A DNA stretch of 64,000 nucleotides from Aurantiochytrium sp. KH105 (taxonomy: Eukaryota; Sar; Bigyra; Thraustochytrida; Thraustochytriidae): assembly GCA_003116975.1 (NCBI GenBank), contig BGKB01000019.1, forward strand, positions 248,001 to 312,000, given 5' to 3'. Positions 12,021-21,983 of this stretch are shown in pieces. The notes beneath the pieces were generated by a model. The model searched no databases. It was not told the origin of the DNA and saw nothing but the letters and a program-made list of their open reading frames with translations. A program made the position numbers and the translations under genes. Numbering within the stretch: position 1 is the first letter of the stretch; the number at the start of each line of letters is the position of its first letter.

Positions 12021-12029
12021 CGGGAGAAG

Positions 12030-12734
12030 ATGGGGCTCGCGGACGCGGGCGCAAGGCTGAGCAGGAGGCTGTCTGCGAAGGGGGGCGCGCTGCTGCGCAA
12101 GGCGGCCAGCAGGCCCGAGCGCGCGGCCTCGGCGCAGAGCGAGGAGTCCGGCGTGAGCGACGTCGACGAGTCCCGCGGCGCCGCGCTGCGAGAGTCGAAC
12201 GCGCTCAATGAGGAGGGCCTGAACATCATCAGCAACATCGCGCGCGAGCTCGAGCTCAGGATCGAGGCCGAGGGACACGACAACGAGGAAGACCCCTTCA
12301 GCAAGGGCAAGATCCCCGGGATCTCCGTCGAGGACTACATGTGCAGGCTCAGCCGCTACGTCAACGTCTGGCGCCGACATGCCGGAGGGCGCGAGTCCGC
12401 AGGTGTGCGCGCAGCTGTCATGACCATCATCTACCTGCGCCACCTCGAAGAGATGCACCCTGACTTTGGCCTCAATCAGAAAAACGTCCATCGCATTCTC
12501 ATGGCCGGCTACCTGGTCGCCGTCAAGTGGAGCGAGGACCAGGTCATGAGCACCGACTGGTGGGCCAAAGTCTCGGGCATCTCCCAGGCCGAGGTTAACC
12601 GTCTCGAGTCCGTCTTTTGCAACATGCTCGAATTCGAGCTCTTCATCGACGACGTCGTCTACGACACTACGCTTAGGGACTTCGAGTTCGAGTCGAGTGA
12701 CGTGGACCGCGACGACTACGAGGACGAGCCATGA
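12030..12734 (+). CDS. PHO80/cyclin-P-type cyclin, copy 2
   Basis: This 234-residue cyclin is a clear paralogue of the gene at 2927. The shared pattern starts at residue 1 (MGL then an ARLSRRLS-type basic segment), includes the ERAASA.SE tract and ALRESNALNEEGLNII, and runs through the whole cyclin box (VEDYMCRLSRYVNVWRRHAGG, AVMTIIYLRHLEE, NVHRILMAGYLVAVKW, LESVFCNMLEFELFID). Both proteins end in acidic tails. The frame is open well upstream of the ATG, but the upstream translation is Ser/Gln-rich leader repeat and the paralogue comparison fixes the start here. Role and partner CDK are as for copy 1. The pair most likely arose by local duplication, with two unrelated genes now between them. 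Confidence 0.85.
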   Translation: MGLADAGARLSRRLSAKGGALLRKAASRPERAASAQSEESGVSDVDESRGAALRESNALNEEGLNIISNIARELELRIEAEGHDNEEDPFSKGKIPGISVEDYMCRLSRYVNVWRRHAGGRESAGVRAAVMTIIYLRHLEEMHPDFGLNQKNVHRILMAGYLVAVKWSEDQVMSTDWWAKVSGISQAEVNRLESVFCNMLEFELFIDDVVYDTTLRDFEFESSDVDRDDYEDEP

Positions 12735-13567
12735 CCTTCTCCCTTTTGTTTTCTTGCTCGCCTCAAAGGAGCCCTCTTTTCTCACTGTGACCTCTAGAAT
12801 GCATGTATATAGAAACCACCCATCATCGACTCGTCTGCAAACAACGTTCATTGCAAACCGGTGACCCAAACTCTGACCACAATAAACGATTCAACGTGAC
12901 CATCTCTTCCTTCTTCATGTCATTTGTCATCCTTGTGAGAGCAATTTTCCGATGAGTGAGCCCCCACGACACAGACGCTCTCGCCTCCATAATACTGATC
13001 GCCAGATCATCCGTGAGGTTGCTGGTCAATCAGGCTGTATCTTTAGATTTTTACACGTCTTCACGATGTAGTTCTTGGAAAACGTCCACACCACCTCCCG
13101 CTGTATATGCACGTAAAAGAATAAATTATGTCGTATCGTCAGACTCTGGCCTCCGTTATCTTCGCCATCTGCTGCGGCTGCGGCTGCTGCTGCTGCTGCA
13201 TCTGGCGAGAGCTCCTCATGGTGACGCGGTGACGCACGCCCCATGATCTTAACGTGGCGCGCACACACATAGGCCTACCTACACCACATGTCCACTCGGG
13301 CCACCACCATAGGCCAACTCCCTCGCTCAGCCCACCGGCGTGAGCGCCTTGTCCGCAAACGGGCAAAACGGGTCGCTCGCTCCACGCCAGGGCCTCCGCG
13401 CTCGTAGAAGACGCGGCCAGTTGCCTGGCCTCCCGGCGGCCTGGCGCGCTGTCGAGGGCGCGGGCTTGGGCTGACCTGCCGCAGCGGCGCGCGAAAGCAA
13501 CGTCTACACACGAGTACTACATAGGAGTCAATTTGGGCCCTTCCGAGCGAGCTACTTCGATTCCAGC
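12735..13567. other. Intergenic between cyclin copy 2 and STING-like gene
   Basis: The first few hundred bases are AT-richer 3' flank of the cyclin (an AATAAA at 12880). The rest contains a short GCTGCTGC run (about 13173-13200) and GC-rich promoter-like DNA before 13568. No gene or RNA is recognised. Confidence 0.55.
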
Positions 13568-14827
13568 ATGGGCGGCGAGGTCGCCCCCACGAGCGGGCCC
13601 GACGCGCAGGAGGCCCAGGACGCGTGGGCGTGGAGTGAGAGCGCCGTGGCGAGCGCAAGAGAAAATGGTTTCGCCGAGCGCGTGTTCGAGGTGCGCGAGA
13701 CCCTCGAGCCAGAGCTCGCGCCGCCTCGAAAGGACTTCCGCGACGGCCTGCACGTGCTCTTTTTCGTGGCACTCCTTGTCGGGGGCATGGCCTTCCTGCG
13801 CGAGGTCAAGGAGGACGAACTCAGCGCGCAGGGATTCACGTCGGTGCTCTTTGTGTCTGCAGGTATTACGCCCGCTGTGATTTTCGGATGGTCGTTGCTC
13901 TTGGGCCGCGGTCTCCAGCGAAGCAAAGACCTCGTCCGCGTTCTCGTTTCCGGCATACTCATCGCCGCGGGCGTCGCCATCTGGACTGAAGACGAAGGCT
14001 CGCTGCACGAGGAGTTTGCCATGGGCCTCGTCTCGATCGGCGCGCTCTTTTTCCTCGAAAAGTTCTTTTTTATCGGCGCCGATTCTGAAACCGAGCTTCT
14101 CGACACGAAGCGCCGCCTTGCGCTCGCGCTCTCCTCCCCGGGTCGCGGCATGGCCATGTCGTACTTTTTTAACTTTGTCGTCCCCACTGTCAGCTGCTTG
14201 GCAGCGGAGCCGAATGATCCGACACCCGTCGACATGGAAAAGCGACGCGGCGAATTTGAGCAATACGAACTCAAGTCATCGGTGCTTAACGTGCTGATTC
14301 CTCGCGTGCTTGATGGTACTGATTTAAAGGGTGCGCTTTCTGCGGCCACGCGCTCGAAAGCAGTTCGCATGGGCCTACCCAAGGCTGGCCCGGAAGGTCA
14401 TCGCCCCATGTTCCTCTACTTTTGGGATCACGATGAGACGTCCCGATCTTGCGATCTCATGTTCGACTTGCCCACGATCATTAGTTCATGCTGGGACCGC
14501 AAGCGCGATCTCGAGGAGCGTGGCGAAGCGACACTTGCTGGAGAAGGAGTCCATCAGGCCGAGAGCTTTGAGCCAACAGTGGCTGGTCTTTCTAATCTTG
14601 TGTCAAAATCCTTGTCTTTTCTCGACGACAAGAGCGCCATTGCACCTCCGCCCACGGTCGACATTGTGCGTGAGGTACGCGACTTTTCCAATGAGCTTTT
14701 TCGGCTTTGCGCTTCCAATCCCAAGACGGTCGGAAGGGTTCGTATCATTTCTCTCCCATCTGTTCCCGTGATCGACGACGAGCTCAAGGCAACCATCATT
14801 CAGCATGTGTCGTCATCAGCATCATGA
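13568..14827 (+). CDS. STING (TMEM173)-like four-TM cyclic-dinucleotide receptor homologue
   Basis: The 419-residue protein has about 57 cytosolic residues and four hydrophobic segments (about 61-77, 90-112, 122-139 and 150-170). A C-terminal domain then follows the metazoan STING ligand-binding domain in order. G194-M-A-M-S-Y199 with F203 corresponds to the human GLAWSY segment and its base-stacking Tyr167. SVLNVLIPRVL matches the RLYILLPL strand. R279 sits where Arg238 contacts ligand phosphate. CDLMFDLP with P302 matches VLEYATP. A late helix-strand-helix (REVRDFSNELFRLC, GRVRIISLPSV, ELKATIIQHV) matches the end of the domain. Thr263 of human STING aligns to Leu301. About 60 extra residues lie at roughly 310-370, and there is no TBK1/IRF3-type C-terminal tail. 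Known STINGs sit in the ER membrane and bind cyclic dinucleotides; function here is inferred. The match was made by eye and needs a profile search. Confidence 0.62.
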   Translation: MGGEVAPTSGPDAQEAQDAWAWSESAVASARENGFAERVFEVRETLEPELAPPRKDFRDGLHVLFFVALLVGGMAFLREVKEDELSAQGFTSVLFVSAGITPAVIFGWSLLLGRGLQRSKDLVRVLVSGILIAAGVAIWTEDEGSLHEEFAMGLVSIGALFFLEKFFFIGADSETELLDTKRRLALALSSPGRGMAMSYFFNFVVPTVSCLAAEPNDPTPVDMEKRRGEFEQYELKSSVLNVLIPRVLDGTDLKGALSAATRSKAVRMGLPKAGPEGHRPMFLYFWDHDETSRSCDLMFDLPTIISSCWDRKRDLEERGEATLAGEGVHQAESFEPTVAGLSNLVSKSLSFLDDKSAIAPPPTVDIVREVRDFSNELFRLCASNPKTVGRVRIISLPSVPVIDDELKATIIQHVSSSAS

Positions 14828-15558
14828 TCCTAAAATTCTGATTTGCAAAGGTCACTCAGCTTTCGTGCTAGATCTTGCGCATCAAGCAAGCTAAAGAAAA
14901 GGACGAAACGACATCATTCATGAAAAGTATATTTTGCGTGCGTGCGTGCTCACAGAGGTTGTCTTGTCTCTTCTTTCTACCCCCCAAAATGTTTCTTCGC
15001 ACCATTCTCATTTAAGTTGTCCTGCAAGTCTGCGTGTTCGTTGACGCAAGAGGCACAGAACGCATGGCATTCGACAAGCGTCCTCTATCTCTCGGCTCTT
15101 CACAAATCAATCTAGTGCAGCGGTCTAGCTCCTGGCGCCCGAACTCTCTTGTCCTTTATATGATTTCCATGGATGGCGAAAAGCAAGGTATACATTGATT
15201 TGTTCCATTGGCGAACTCTAGTATCAATATTTTTTGTTCTGCAAAACCTCGTTTCATTCTCTTGGCGATTCCCGTTTCGATGCGCACCTCGATTTGCGCG
15301 TCTACTTGCGGTCCTCGTTTTGATTTGTGCTTCACTGTCAAACAATCCTCGATTTTTTTTCGATCAAAGCCAGCAGTTAAAAACCTAACGACGTTGATCC
15401 AACAAACGTGTGCTGCGCGGCGCACACGCACGAGCTCGCGGTGCGCGCGGGACCGCAAGCGACGACCGCGAGGGAGCACGTCGAGGCCGAGAAGGGGAGG
15501 AACGACGACAAGGTGGCCTTGCCCGGCGTGAACGTCCACGTACATATAACCAGCCAAG
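14828..15558. other. Intergenic between STING-like and RADX-like genes
   Basis: This is 3' flank of the STING-like gene followed by a presumed promoter for the RADX-like gene in the same orientation. It is moderately AT-rich with no distinctive repeat, gene or RNA that I can recognise. Confidence 0.5.
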
Positions 15559-18297
15559 ATGGCGTCCCTCTCGACCGGACCCATCCGTAACACGCTGCAG
15601 CCCCTGTCGCGATACGAGTCGCACATGTACGGCGGCCTACGATACATGAGCATCGAGTCTCTAGCCACCACGTTCACCAGTGATGATATCCCGCCAGATT
15701 CGCTTGGACGGCTCTCTCCGGAAAGCAGCGTCCAAATTGTTGGCATCTTTCGCTATGTTCCTGACAACGAGGAGCTCACGAAGCACCTCAAATTCTCGCT
15801 CGAGGGCCAAGGGTACAAGGAGACGGAAATGTTTGATCTTGTTGTCAGCGATGGCCTGCATCGTGCACGCGTCGTCTTGCACCCAAGGCTGAACAAGTTC
15901 GTTCGCGCCGGCTTCTTCAATCTTCTCGCCCATATCGAATGCAGCTCATGGAAACACATTATCCTCAACCACGTGCGCGTGCCCGTTCTCATGCAGGCGC
16001 ATGTTGAGAGCCATCGCGTGGAGATTGTGTCAAATTTTAACACGTCCTTCAATTCCAAGACTAGGCTCGCCGCCACGATGGGCATTCATTACCACCCTGA
16101 TCTGCTCGCCGCAGACGAGGCGGCAAAGGAGAAAATTGAGACGGAGGCCTTTTGGCGGCGACCTCTCGTACCGGGAAGGAACTTTTACCTTTCCGCGTCT
16201 TCCGACGATTGCCCCAACAGTGCGCTCTCCATGCCCATGCCATACTCTTGTCTCGATGGCATTCTGTGCCAGCACCTCATTCGCGACCCAAGCGACGGCC
16301 ACGGCATCCGCGATAACACCATTGAGGGCTGGCGAGAAATTCTTCGCTCGCCTGTGGGGCCTAGTATATTTGTCGACAATTCATGGACCCCGGAACCCAA
16401 GCTGCTGACGAAAATGTCCGCAAAGATGGCTGTGCGGTTCCACGCCGACCCCGGCACGCTCCGCGCGAGGCTTGAAAAAGGTATCAAGGACATTCAAGAA
16501 ACATCAGCGACCCTGGCATCGGGCACGGTTAAGGGCACCACGATCGAGGCACCTATCATCGGTCTTGTCACGGCAAAGTCTGCAATTCAAGTCAATGCCA
16601 CGAACAACTCGCGTTCGCGGAGCTGGGCACACTTCTCCTTCGATCTCTCCGACGGAACAGGCACCATCCGCGTCACTTGCTGGAATGAACTTTGCCGTCT
16701 CGTGCACAGTACGGTGCAGCCTGGTGAAATCGTGTTCATTTCGAAAGCGCGCTTGAAACGCTACAAGGGGCCCAAGGACCAGACCCGAAATTATCTCTTT
16801 CCCGAGTATGAAGTTTCTCTTGAGCTTTCCGGTCCTGCTCCGGACAAGAGCCTCAAAGAGATGCTTGGTCAACCTTTTATAGTGCCTGCAACTGCCATAG
16901 ACGCTGCCGACGCATCCAAACTTGTGCAGCTTGAGGAAATCACGATGCACGACGACACATCTTGGGCGTCCTTTGAGAAGATCCATCACCTTGCGGGCAA
17001 GTACCTCGCTTCCCCTGCGAAGCTGAAACCTGTCACTGTCTCGGGCCTGGTTTCCTTTGTGGGCCGTCGCGAGGTTCTCTGTTTACCACGTGGCGCAAGA
17101 TTCGAGTATCGCTGGATCAAGCTCGCAGATCCAGACAGCAGTCAGGAGCTTGTCATGCAAATGTACGCCAACTCGGATCCCGATAGCTTTATGAGCATCG
17201 TCGCTGGCGCTTGGATGGTGGCAACTCGCGTGAACGTTTGTGCTCAATTCGTGTCGAGCTTGCACCCCATCTCACTCTGTGTGCGCTCAACCAAAGACTC
17301 TACGTATTTTCTCACCCGAGCGTCTTCTGCCCTTGCCGAAGATAACGCTGGAGATAGCCAAAATCGCGGCAAGAAAGGATCCAAGGATGAAAATAAGACC
17401 AAAGCAAAAGACATTTTGCTTTGCCATCCCGGTGCCGTCAAGTTGGCACGCCTGTTGCCCGAAACGACTAAGCGATTGCGTGGAAGCATGCAAAAATGGC
17501 TGCCCGCCCTCGCCGATACTGCAATCATGTATGATCCCATGATGCCCAAAATTGCAACGCAAGCTGGATTTACTTCTCAACGACGGCAGAAACGTATTCG
17601 TCGCACCGTCAACATCGAAGTTGAAAAGGAAAGTGCGGACGTTTTTGTGCCACAGGCCCCTAATGACTTCATCTTCCTCAAGAACCCATCTCAGGAGCTC
17701 GACAGCAAAGAACGCACGACAGTGTCGCTCCTCTACAGCCCGAACATGCATTCTCTCAGGACGCGCTTCGAGCCCATGACTTATACAACTGTAGCGAACT
17801 TGCAAACGACGGACTTTTACAACAGCATGCTTGTGGGCGAGACGCGCCACCTGCGTATTCACGGCGTTGTCCAATCTGCTGACATGCAGCTTTTGCGAAG
17901 ATCGGGAATGATCTTCCTTTCTATCATGCTCGGGACCGAGGCTGACGCCGACAAAGGAGAATCGCTGGAGGCCGTGATGAAACGCAATCCAATACTCACG
18001 CCATGTCCGACCCGCGCCGAGATGACCAATGCTAACTTTGCTTTGGAATGTTTCCAGCAACGCTTAGTTACCGTCGACCTCGACCAGGTCATCAACGAGC
18101 ACGTAACCCAAGAGTGTGAGCTCTGGGTCCAAGCGCACAAGATTTCCTTTTATGAGATTGAGTTCGAGGTCATGGGCGAGGTTGACACCCGCTTCTATCC
18201 CGCTCCTCAAGATGGCACACGCCGGGCTCAAACGTCAACAACGGAAGCGGTCTCCTCCTCCTCTCCTCTTGCTGCTGCTTCTGCTGCTGAAAATTGA
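15559..18297 (+). CDS. RADX-like RPA1-related ssDNA-binding protein
   Basis: The 912-residue product matches the RPA-related protein RADX along most of its length. N-terminal OB fold (about 55-145): LVVSDGLHRARVVLHPRLN, as in the TISDGVYQEKCYLDPSLN region of RADX. Next comes an RRPLVPGRNFYLSASSDDCP segment. A central OB fold (about 335-440) has GTGTIRVTCWNELC, and a third (about 490-580) has VSGLVSFVGRRE and YRWIKLADPDSSQELVMQMY, both colinear with RADX. In vertebrates RADX binds ssDNA at replication forks and restrains RAD51. The ATG lies in a good context (AAGATGG). The frame stops at 18297 after a Ser/Ala run, but a 76-bp candidate intron (18234-18309) would bypass that stop and add an acidic tail ending at 18469, for 944 residues. 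Family call is strong; the exact C-terminus is open. Confidence 0.82.
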   Translation: MASLSTGPIRNTLQPLSRYESHMYGGLRYMSIESLATTFTSDDIPPDSLGRLSPESSVQIVGIFRYVPDNEELTKHLKFSLEGQGYKETEMFDLVVSDGLHRARVVLHPRLNKFVRAGFFNLLAHIECSSWKHIILNHVRVPVLMQAHVESHRVEIVSNFNTSFNSKTRLAATMGIHYHPDLLAADEAAKEKIETEAFWRRPLVPGRNFYLSASSDDCPNSALSMPMPYSCLDGILCQHLIRDPSDGHGIRDNTIEGWREILRSPVGPSIFVDNSWTPEPKLLTKMSAKMAVRFHADPGTLRARLEKGIKDIQETSATLASGTVKGTTIEAPIIGLVTAKSAIQVNATNNSRSRSWAHFSFDLSDGTGTIRVTCWNELCRLVHSTVQPGEIVFISKARLKRYKGPKDQTRNYLFPEYEVSLELSGPAPDKSLKEMLGQPFIVPATAIDAADASKLVQLEEITMHDDTSWASFEKIHHLAGKYLASPAKLKPVTVSGLVSFVGRREVLCLPRGARFEYRWIKLADPDSSQELVMQMYANSDPDSFMSIVAGAWMVATRVNVCAQFVSSLHPISLCVRSTKDSTYFLTRASSALAEDNAGDSQNRGKKGSKDENKTKAKDILLCHPGAVKLARLLPETTKRLRGSMQKWLPALADTAIMYDPMMPKIATQAGFTSQRRQKRIRRTVNIEVEKESADVFVPQAPNDFIFLKNPSQELDSKERTTVSLLYSPNMHSLRTRFEPMTYTTVANLQTTDFYNSMLVGETRHLRIHGVVQSADMQLLRRSGMIFLSIMLGTEADADKGESLEAVMKRNPILTPCPTRAEMTNANFALECFQQRLVTVDLDQVINEHVTQECELWVQAHKISFYEIEFEVMGEVDTRFYPAPQDGTRRAQTSTTEAVSSSSPLAAASAAEN

Positions 18298-18615
18298 GCG
18301 TGATCACAGCAATGACGATGATGATGATGCTGATGACGCCAGCGATAGTACTCGCGCGTCAACTGCGGCTGCTCTTCTTCCGGAAGCTGAGGACACTGAG
18401 GCATCTGCTGCTAAGGCAGGTCTATCCGAGGCTGCGCTAACTTTGATGTCGAGCGATAACGCTTCTTAATCGAATGCGGATGGAGTATCGAAAACGAAAA
18501 TGGCAGAGTAGTCTGCGACAACGTGGCCCTTGGTTTAATAGCCTGGAGAGCCAGAAAATGGTACGCAAGGCAAGTGAGGAAGAAGCGGCAGGTGCTGACT
18601 GACGAATGGTGGTTT

Positions 18616-19404
18616 TCAACTCTCTGCAAGCAACCGCGGGCGGTTCACTCTTCTAAGGGTCAGATCGAGTGCGCACGAAGGGTCGACAAGATCAAACAAT
18701 GACTGGGAGGCGATATTAGCAACAAAAAGAAGGTCTTCATTTCTCGCGAGGAGCATTATTATTTGATCGCGGGGGTAGCCATCCTTTTTCATGAGCTCAG
18801 CCATATAAACTGAAAGAGATGTGTCAATGCAGCACGACGTATGCTATCTATGCGTGGTCACGCTGCTTTTGAGCAACATCAAGATGATAGCTACTTGGGT
18901 TGAATACAGGATCATACAAGCTCCCGAGCTTGCTCGAAGTAGCAGAACGCTTGTCCATGGGTGTGTTAAGAAGAGATTCAGCTTGATAGTGATTGTTGGT
19001 TCTTGACTTGAGCGCGCTTCGTTGAACGCCGCCGCCCATCAAGGGCGTGAACGAAGGCGGCCGAGGCATTCGACTCTCTGTACGCGATCCATCACATTGC
19101 CATACATCTCTCCAGGGCATTAGCTCGCTCAGTTGGTCATCGTCGACGTTTCCAAACATCCTGTTTACGACGTCGTTCATCTCTGCGTCGTCCAAATGGT
19201 CCAGTGTCTATTGACAAAATCGTTGGCCAAGTGCATGATTTTGCTCGTCAGCGTTTTGCACCACACTCCTGCAAAAAATTAACCTGCATTCATTGATTGA
19301 ACGATCACGCCTCAGCCTGGACCTAGCCTAGGCCTTGCTCATCTATGCAAACGTACCTGCACTCTTCGTCGCCTCGACGCGGGGGTCGTCGTTGTGGTCG
19401 GCAT
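18616..19404 (-). CDS. Predicted three-exon gene of unknown function
   Basis: On the minus strand three pieces join in frame. Exon 1 is 19404-19357 (ATG, MPTTTTTPASRRRRVQ), followed by donor GTACGT. Exon 2 is 19207-18895, after acceptor CAATAG, and includes LDDAEMNDVVNRMFGNV and a PRPPSFTPLMGGG segment. Exon 3 is 18809-18616, after acceptor TCTTTCAG, and includes YMAELMKKDGYPRDQIIMLLA. The total is 555 nt, a whole number of codons, for 184 residues. The second intron's donor is uncertain (GTAGCT, or GTGACC slightly further on). No family is recognised. The product is hydrophilic with no membrane segment. The gene is divergent from the kinesin at 20010, and an AAGC-rich run precedes it in the sense direction (19505-19545). 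Confidence 0.5.
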
Positions 19405-20009
19405 GGTTGATCAGATTGCTCAAACCAGAGTCCTTGCTTCGCAGCGAACCCACGAACGAACACGCGATGCGTGCAAAGATAACCTGCACCACTGCACGCC
19501 CAGTGCGCTTGCTTGCTTGCTTCCTTGCCTGCTTGCTTGCTCGCCAGCTGTCGTTTCCTCTCACACGCGCGCACGATCGCGCCGCAACGAGAAGGTCTCA
19601 AACAGCCCTCCCCGTCTCCACGCCGCCGTTTGTTTTGCCTCCGGTCTCGCTGTGGCCTCATTAGCGGTCTTGCATTATTCGCACATGTGCCACAGCCTTG
19701 CTCACTCGTAACGGACCCGGGGCACGCTTCGAGTGGGGCGCGAAAACCGCCGCGCGAGAAACCTCCATCCGTGGCCTCGTTGATCAGGCTGATGATGAGC
19801 GAGTCGCGAGCGCGCGAGCGAGCGACAGCCAACGCAGGCTTGCCCTGCAGAGAGCAGAGCCCCACCCTGGCAGCAGAGAGGACCGCCCCGCTGCGAGCGC
19901 GAGGCCACGGCAGCAAGCACCGCAGCAGCAGCAGCAGCAGCAGCAGCAGGTCAGGGAGCCGAGCGCGCGTGTCTTTCACGGAGGAGAAGAGAGCCCAAAA
20001 AGCAAAACG
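19405..20009. other. Divergent promoter region with repeats
   Basis: The shared 5' region of the minus-strand gene starting at 19404 and the plus-strand kinesin starting at 20010. It holds a GCTTGC/CCTTGCC run (19505-19545; AAGC in the minus sense), GCGAGCG runs and a (CAG)9 at 19922-19949 close to the kinesin start. The kinesin frame stays open upstream of its ATG, but that part translates to Arg/Gln-rich low complexity. Confidence 0.55.
19922..19949 (+). repeat. (CAG)9 in kinesin leader
   Basis: Nine CAG units about 60 bp before the kinesin ATG, in the presumed 5' UTR. Confidence 0.85.
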
Positions 20010-21983
20010 ATGAGCGCGGTCTTGCGCGAGCTCGCGCACGCCAAGAAGAAGGCGGCCGCCCTGGAGGCGCCCTCGACGCCGCCGCCGGCGGACGCGCAGG
20101 TCGAGACGAAGGTCGTCGAGGAGGCGACGCCGGAGAATGCGTCGACGAACAAGAACAAGCAAGAAGAAGTTCCGCTGCTCTCTTCGTACCCGGTCGTGGA
20201 CTCCATGACGCCGCGCGCCAAGCGCAGGGAGCGCATGAAGGAGAAGGCGGACCAGAAGAAGCGAGAGAATGAAGCGCGGCGACGTGCTGCCGCTCAAAAA
20301 CGAGCCCGCGCCGAAAAGGAGAACGCCGCTCATGAAAACAGTATCAGCCGACGCCGCGGTGCCGCCAAACCCACCACCGCGGGAGGCACTTCCGGGAGCG
20401 GGATGGGAAGCGCCCCAAAGGCTCGCAAGCAGACGCGCAGCAGCAGGCCGACTAGCGCGCAGCCTGGTCGCCAAAGCAGCCAACGCGACAGCAGCTTGAG
20501 TGCTCGCAGCAACCGCAGCAACCGCAGCAATCGCACTCACCCTGCGTCCCCGGCCGTAGTGGCTGACCGTGCGGAGCTCGAGGCAGCACTCGAGCGCGCC
20601 AAGACCGCCGAAGAGAATGCAGCAAGCCTTGAAGCGCGCATCGAGGCGCTAGAGGCGGATATCAAGGCCCGGGATGCTGAGAAGGAAGACCTGCAGGAAA
20701 CAATTCGTGCGCGTGAAGCCGACGTCGAAAAGCTGAACAAGGTGCGCGAGGACCTCGAGAAGACACGCAGCATGCTCGAGGGAAATGTGAAGACAGGCAA
20801 GGAGAAAATCGCGGAACTGGAAGCCGACATTGTAGAGCGTCAACAGCGCGAGCGTGATTTGCGCAATACAATTCTTGAGCTAAAGGGGAACATTCGTGTG
20901 TTTGCGCGCGTGAGGCCTCTGGCCACCTCGGAGGAGACAGCTACTGCAAAGCAGGTTTTTGAGTTCCCGGAAAATGATCCCGAGCAGCGCGCTGTCACGG
21001 TCGTTGGCGAGCCCCGTAAATCCGTGGACGGTCGGTCGAGCACGCCGAAGCGCTGGGACTTTTCTTTTGATCGTGTCTTTCACGCGCACCATGACCAAGC
21101 CGCCGTCTTTGATGAGGTCTCGCATCTGATTCGCTCTGCCCTCGATGGCTACCGCGTATGCATCTTTGCATATGGCCAAACGGGCTCTGGTAAGACGTAT
21201 ACAATGCAGGGTGGAGAGTCCTGTGACGTCGCGTCGCGAGGCATCATTCCGCGTGCAGTGGATCTTATCTTTGAGACCATTCGTTCGCAAGAGCGCCACC
21301 AGGCGTGGACGTTTAAGTTGTCTGCTTCCTTTCTCGAAATTTACAATGAGACGATACGTGACCTGTGCGCGCCCAGTGGGGGCGGTGAGACGAGTACGCA
21401 GCCGACGCCGACGTTTGAGATCCGCCACGCCGGCGGGGAAACGAGTGTCCAGGGCCTCACGCAGGTTCCGGTCGAGGCGCCGGAGGAGATTCACCGCATC
21501 ATTGAGCAAGCCAACAGTGTCCGCGCAGTGAGCGCCACGAGCTGCAATGAACGGTCGTCGCGTAGTCACTCGGTTTTCACGCTCACGGTGCAGGCAGAGC
21601 ACAAGGCGTCTGGAGAAAAGCTTCGCGGCGTTTTGAACCTTGTGGATCTGGCAGGTAGTGAGCGGCTTGCACAGAGCCAGGCGACTGGTCAGGTACTCAA
21701 GGAGACGCAGGCAATCAACAAGTCACTGTCCTGCCTGGGTGACGTCATTTTTGCGCTGGCGAGTCGTAAATCGCACGTTCCGTATCGCAACTCCAAGCTG
21801 ACTCATCTTTTGCAGAATTCGCTTGGGGGCAACTCCAAAACGCTCATGCTGGTCAACCTTTCACCAGTGAATGCGCCCGAGAGTCTCTGTTCGTTGCGAT
21901 TTGGCCACAAGGTAAACTCATGTGACATTGGCACGGCCAAGGCAGTGCAGGGACCTGCGTCTGCTGTCAAACCGAAGAAATAA
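20010..21983 (+). CDS. Kinesin-14 (C-terminal motor, KIFC1/Ncd/Kar3 type)
   Basis: The 657-residue protein has a C-terminal motor, the hallmark of minus-end-directed kinesin-14. Residues 1-190 are a basic, disordered tail (Ser/Arg-rich, probable second microtubule site). Roughly 190-288 is a coiled coil. The kinesin-14 neck-motor junction is at about 290-303 (ELKGNIRVFARVRP). Inside the motor are the P-loop GQTGSGKT (389-396), switch I NERSSRSHS, switch II LVDLAGSER and the HVPYRNSKLT microtubule-binding motif. The motor runs almost to the C-terminus, leaving a short KPKK tail. Such motors focus spindle poles and crosslink microtubules in mitosis. The ATG at 20010 is the first in frame after Gln/Arg repeat sequence. 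It converges on cathepsin Z. Confidence 0.93.
   Translation: MSAVLRELAHAKKKAAALEAPSTPPPADAQVETKVVEEATPENASTNKNKQEEVPLLSSYPVVDSMTPRAKRRERMKEKADQKKRENEARRRAAAQKRARAEKENAAHENSISRRRGAAKPTTAGGTSGSGMGSAPKARKQTRSSRPTSAQPGRQSSQRDSSLSARSNRSNRSNRTHPASPAVVADRAELEAALERAKTAEENAASLEARIEALEADIKARDAEKEDLQETIRAREADVEKLNKVREDLEKTRSMLEGNVKTGKEKIAELEADIVERQQRERDLRNTILELKGNIRVFARVRPLATSEETATAKQVFEFPENDPEQRAVTVVGEPRKSVDGRSSTPKRWDFSFDRVFHAHHDQAAVFDEVSHLIRSALDGYRVCIFAYGQTGSGKTYTMQGGESCDVASRGIIPRAVDLIFETIRSQERHQAWTFKLSASFLEIYNETIRDLCAPSGGGETSTQPTPTFEIRHAGGETSVQGLTQVPVEAPEEIHRIIEQANSVRAVSATSCNERSSRSHSVFTLTVQAEHKASGEKLRGVLNLVDLAGSERLAQSQATGQVLKETQAINKSLSCLGDVIFALASRKSHVPYRNSKLTHLLQNSLGGNSKTLMLVNLSPVNAPESLCSLRFGHKVNSCDIGTAKAVQGPASAVKPKK

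Larger units (their letters stand above)
9704..12029. other. Intergenic low-complexity region before cyclin copy 2
   Basis: No gene is recognised. Frames on both strands are long only because GC content is high, and their translations are Arg/Ser/Ala-rich. The region contains a (GCGAC)n run at about 10209-10245, CTCGCTCG runs, CTGCCCTGCCACGCC repeats (about 10515-10560), GA-rich runs near 11291-11360, (CCCT)n at 11821-11850 and (AAGCC)n just before the cyclin start. The last kilobase is probably promoter and leader of the gene at 12030. Confidence 0.6.
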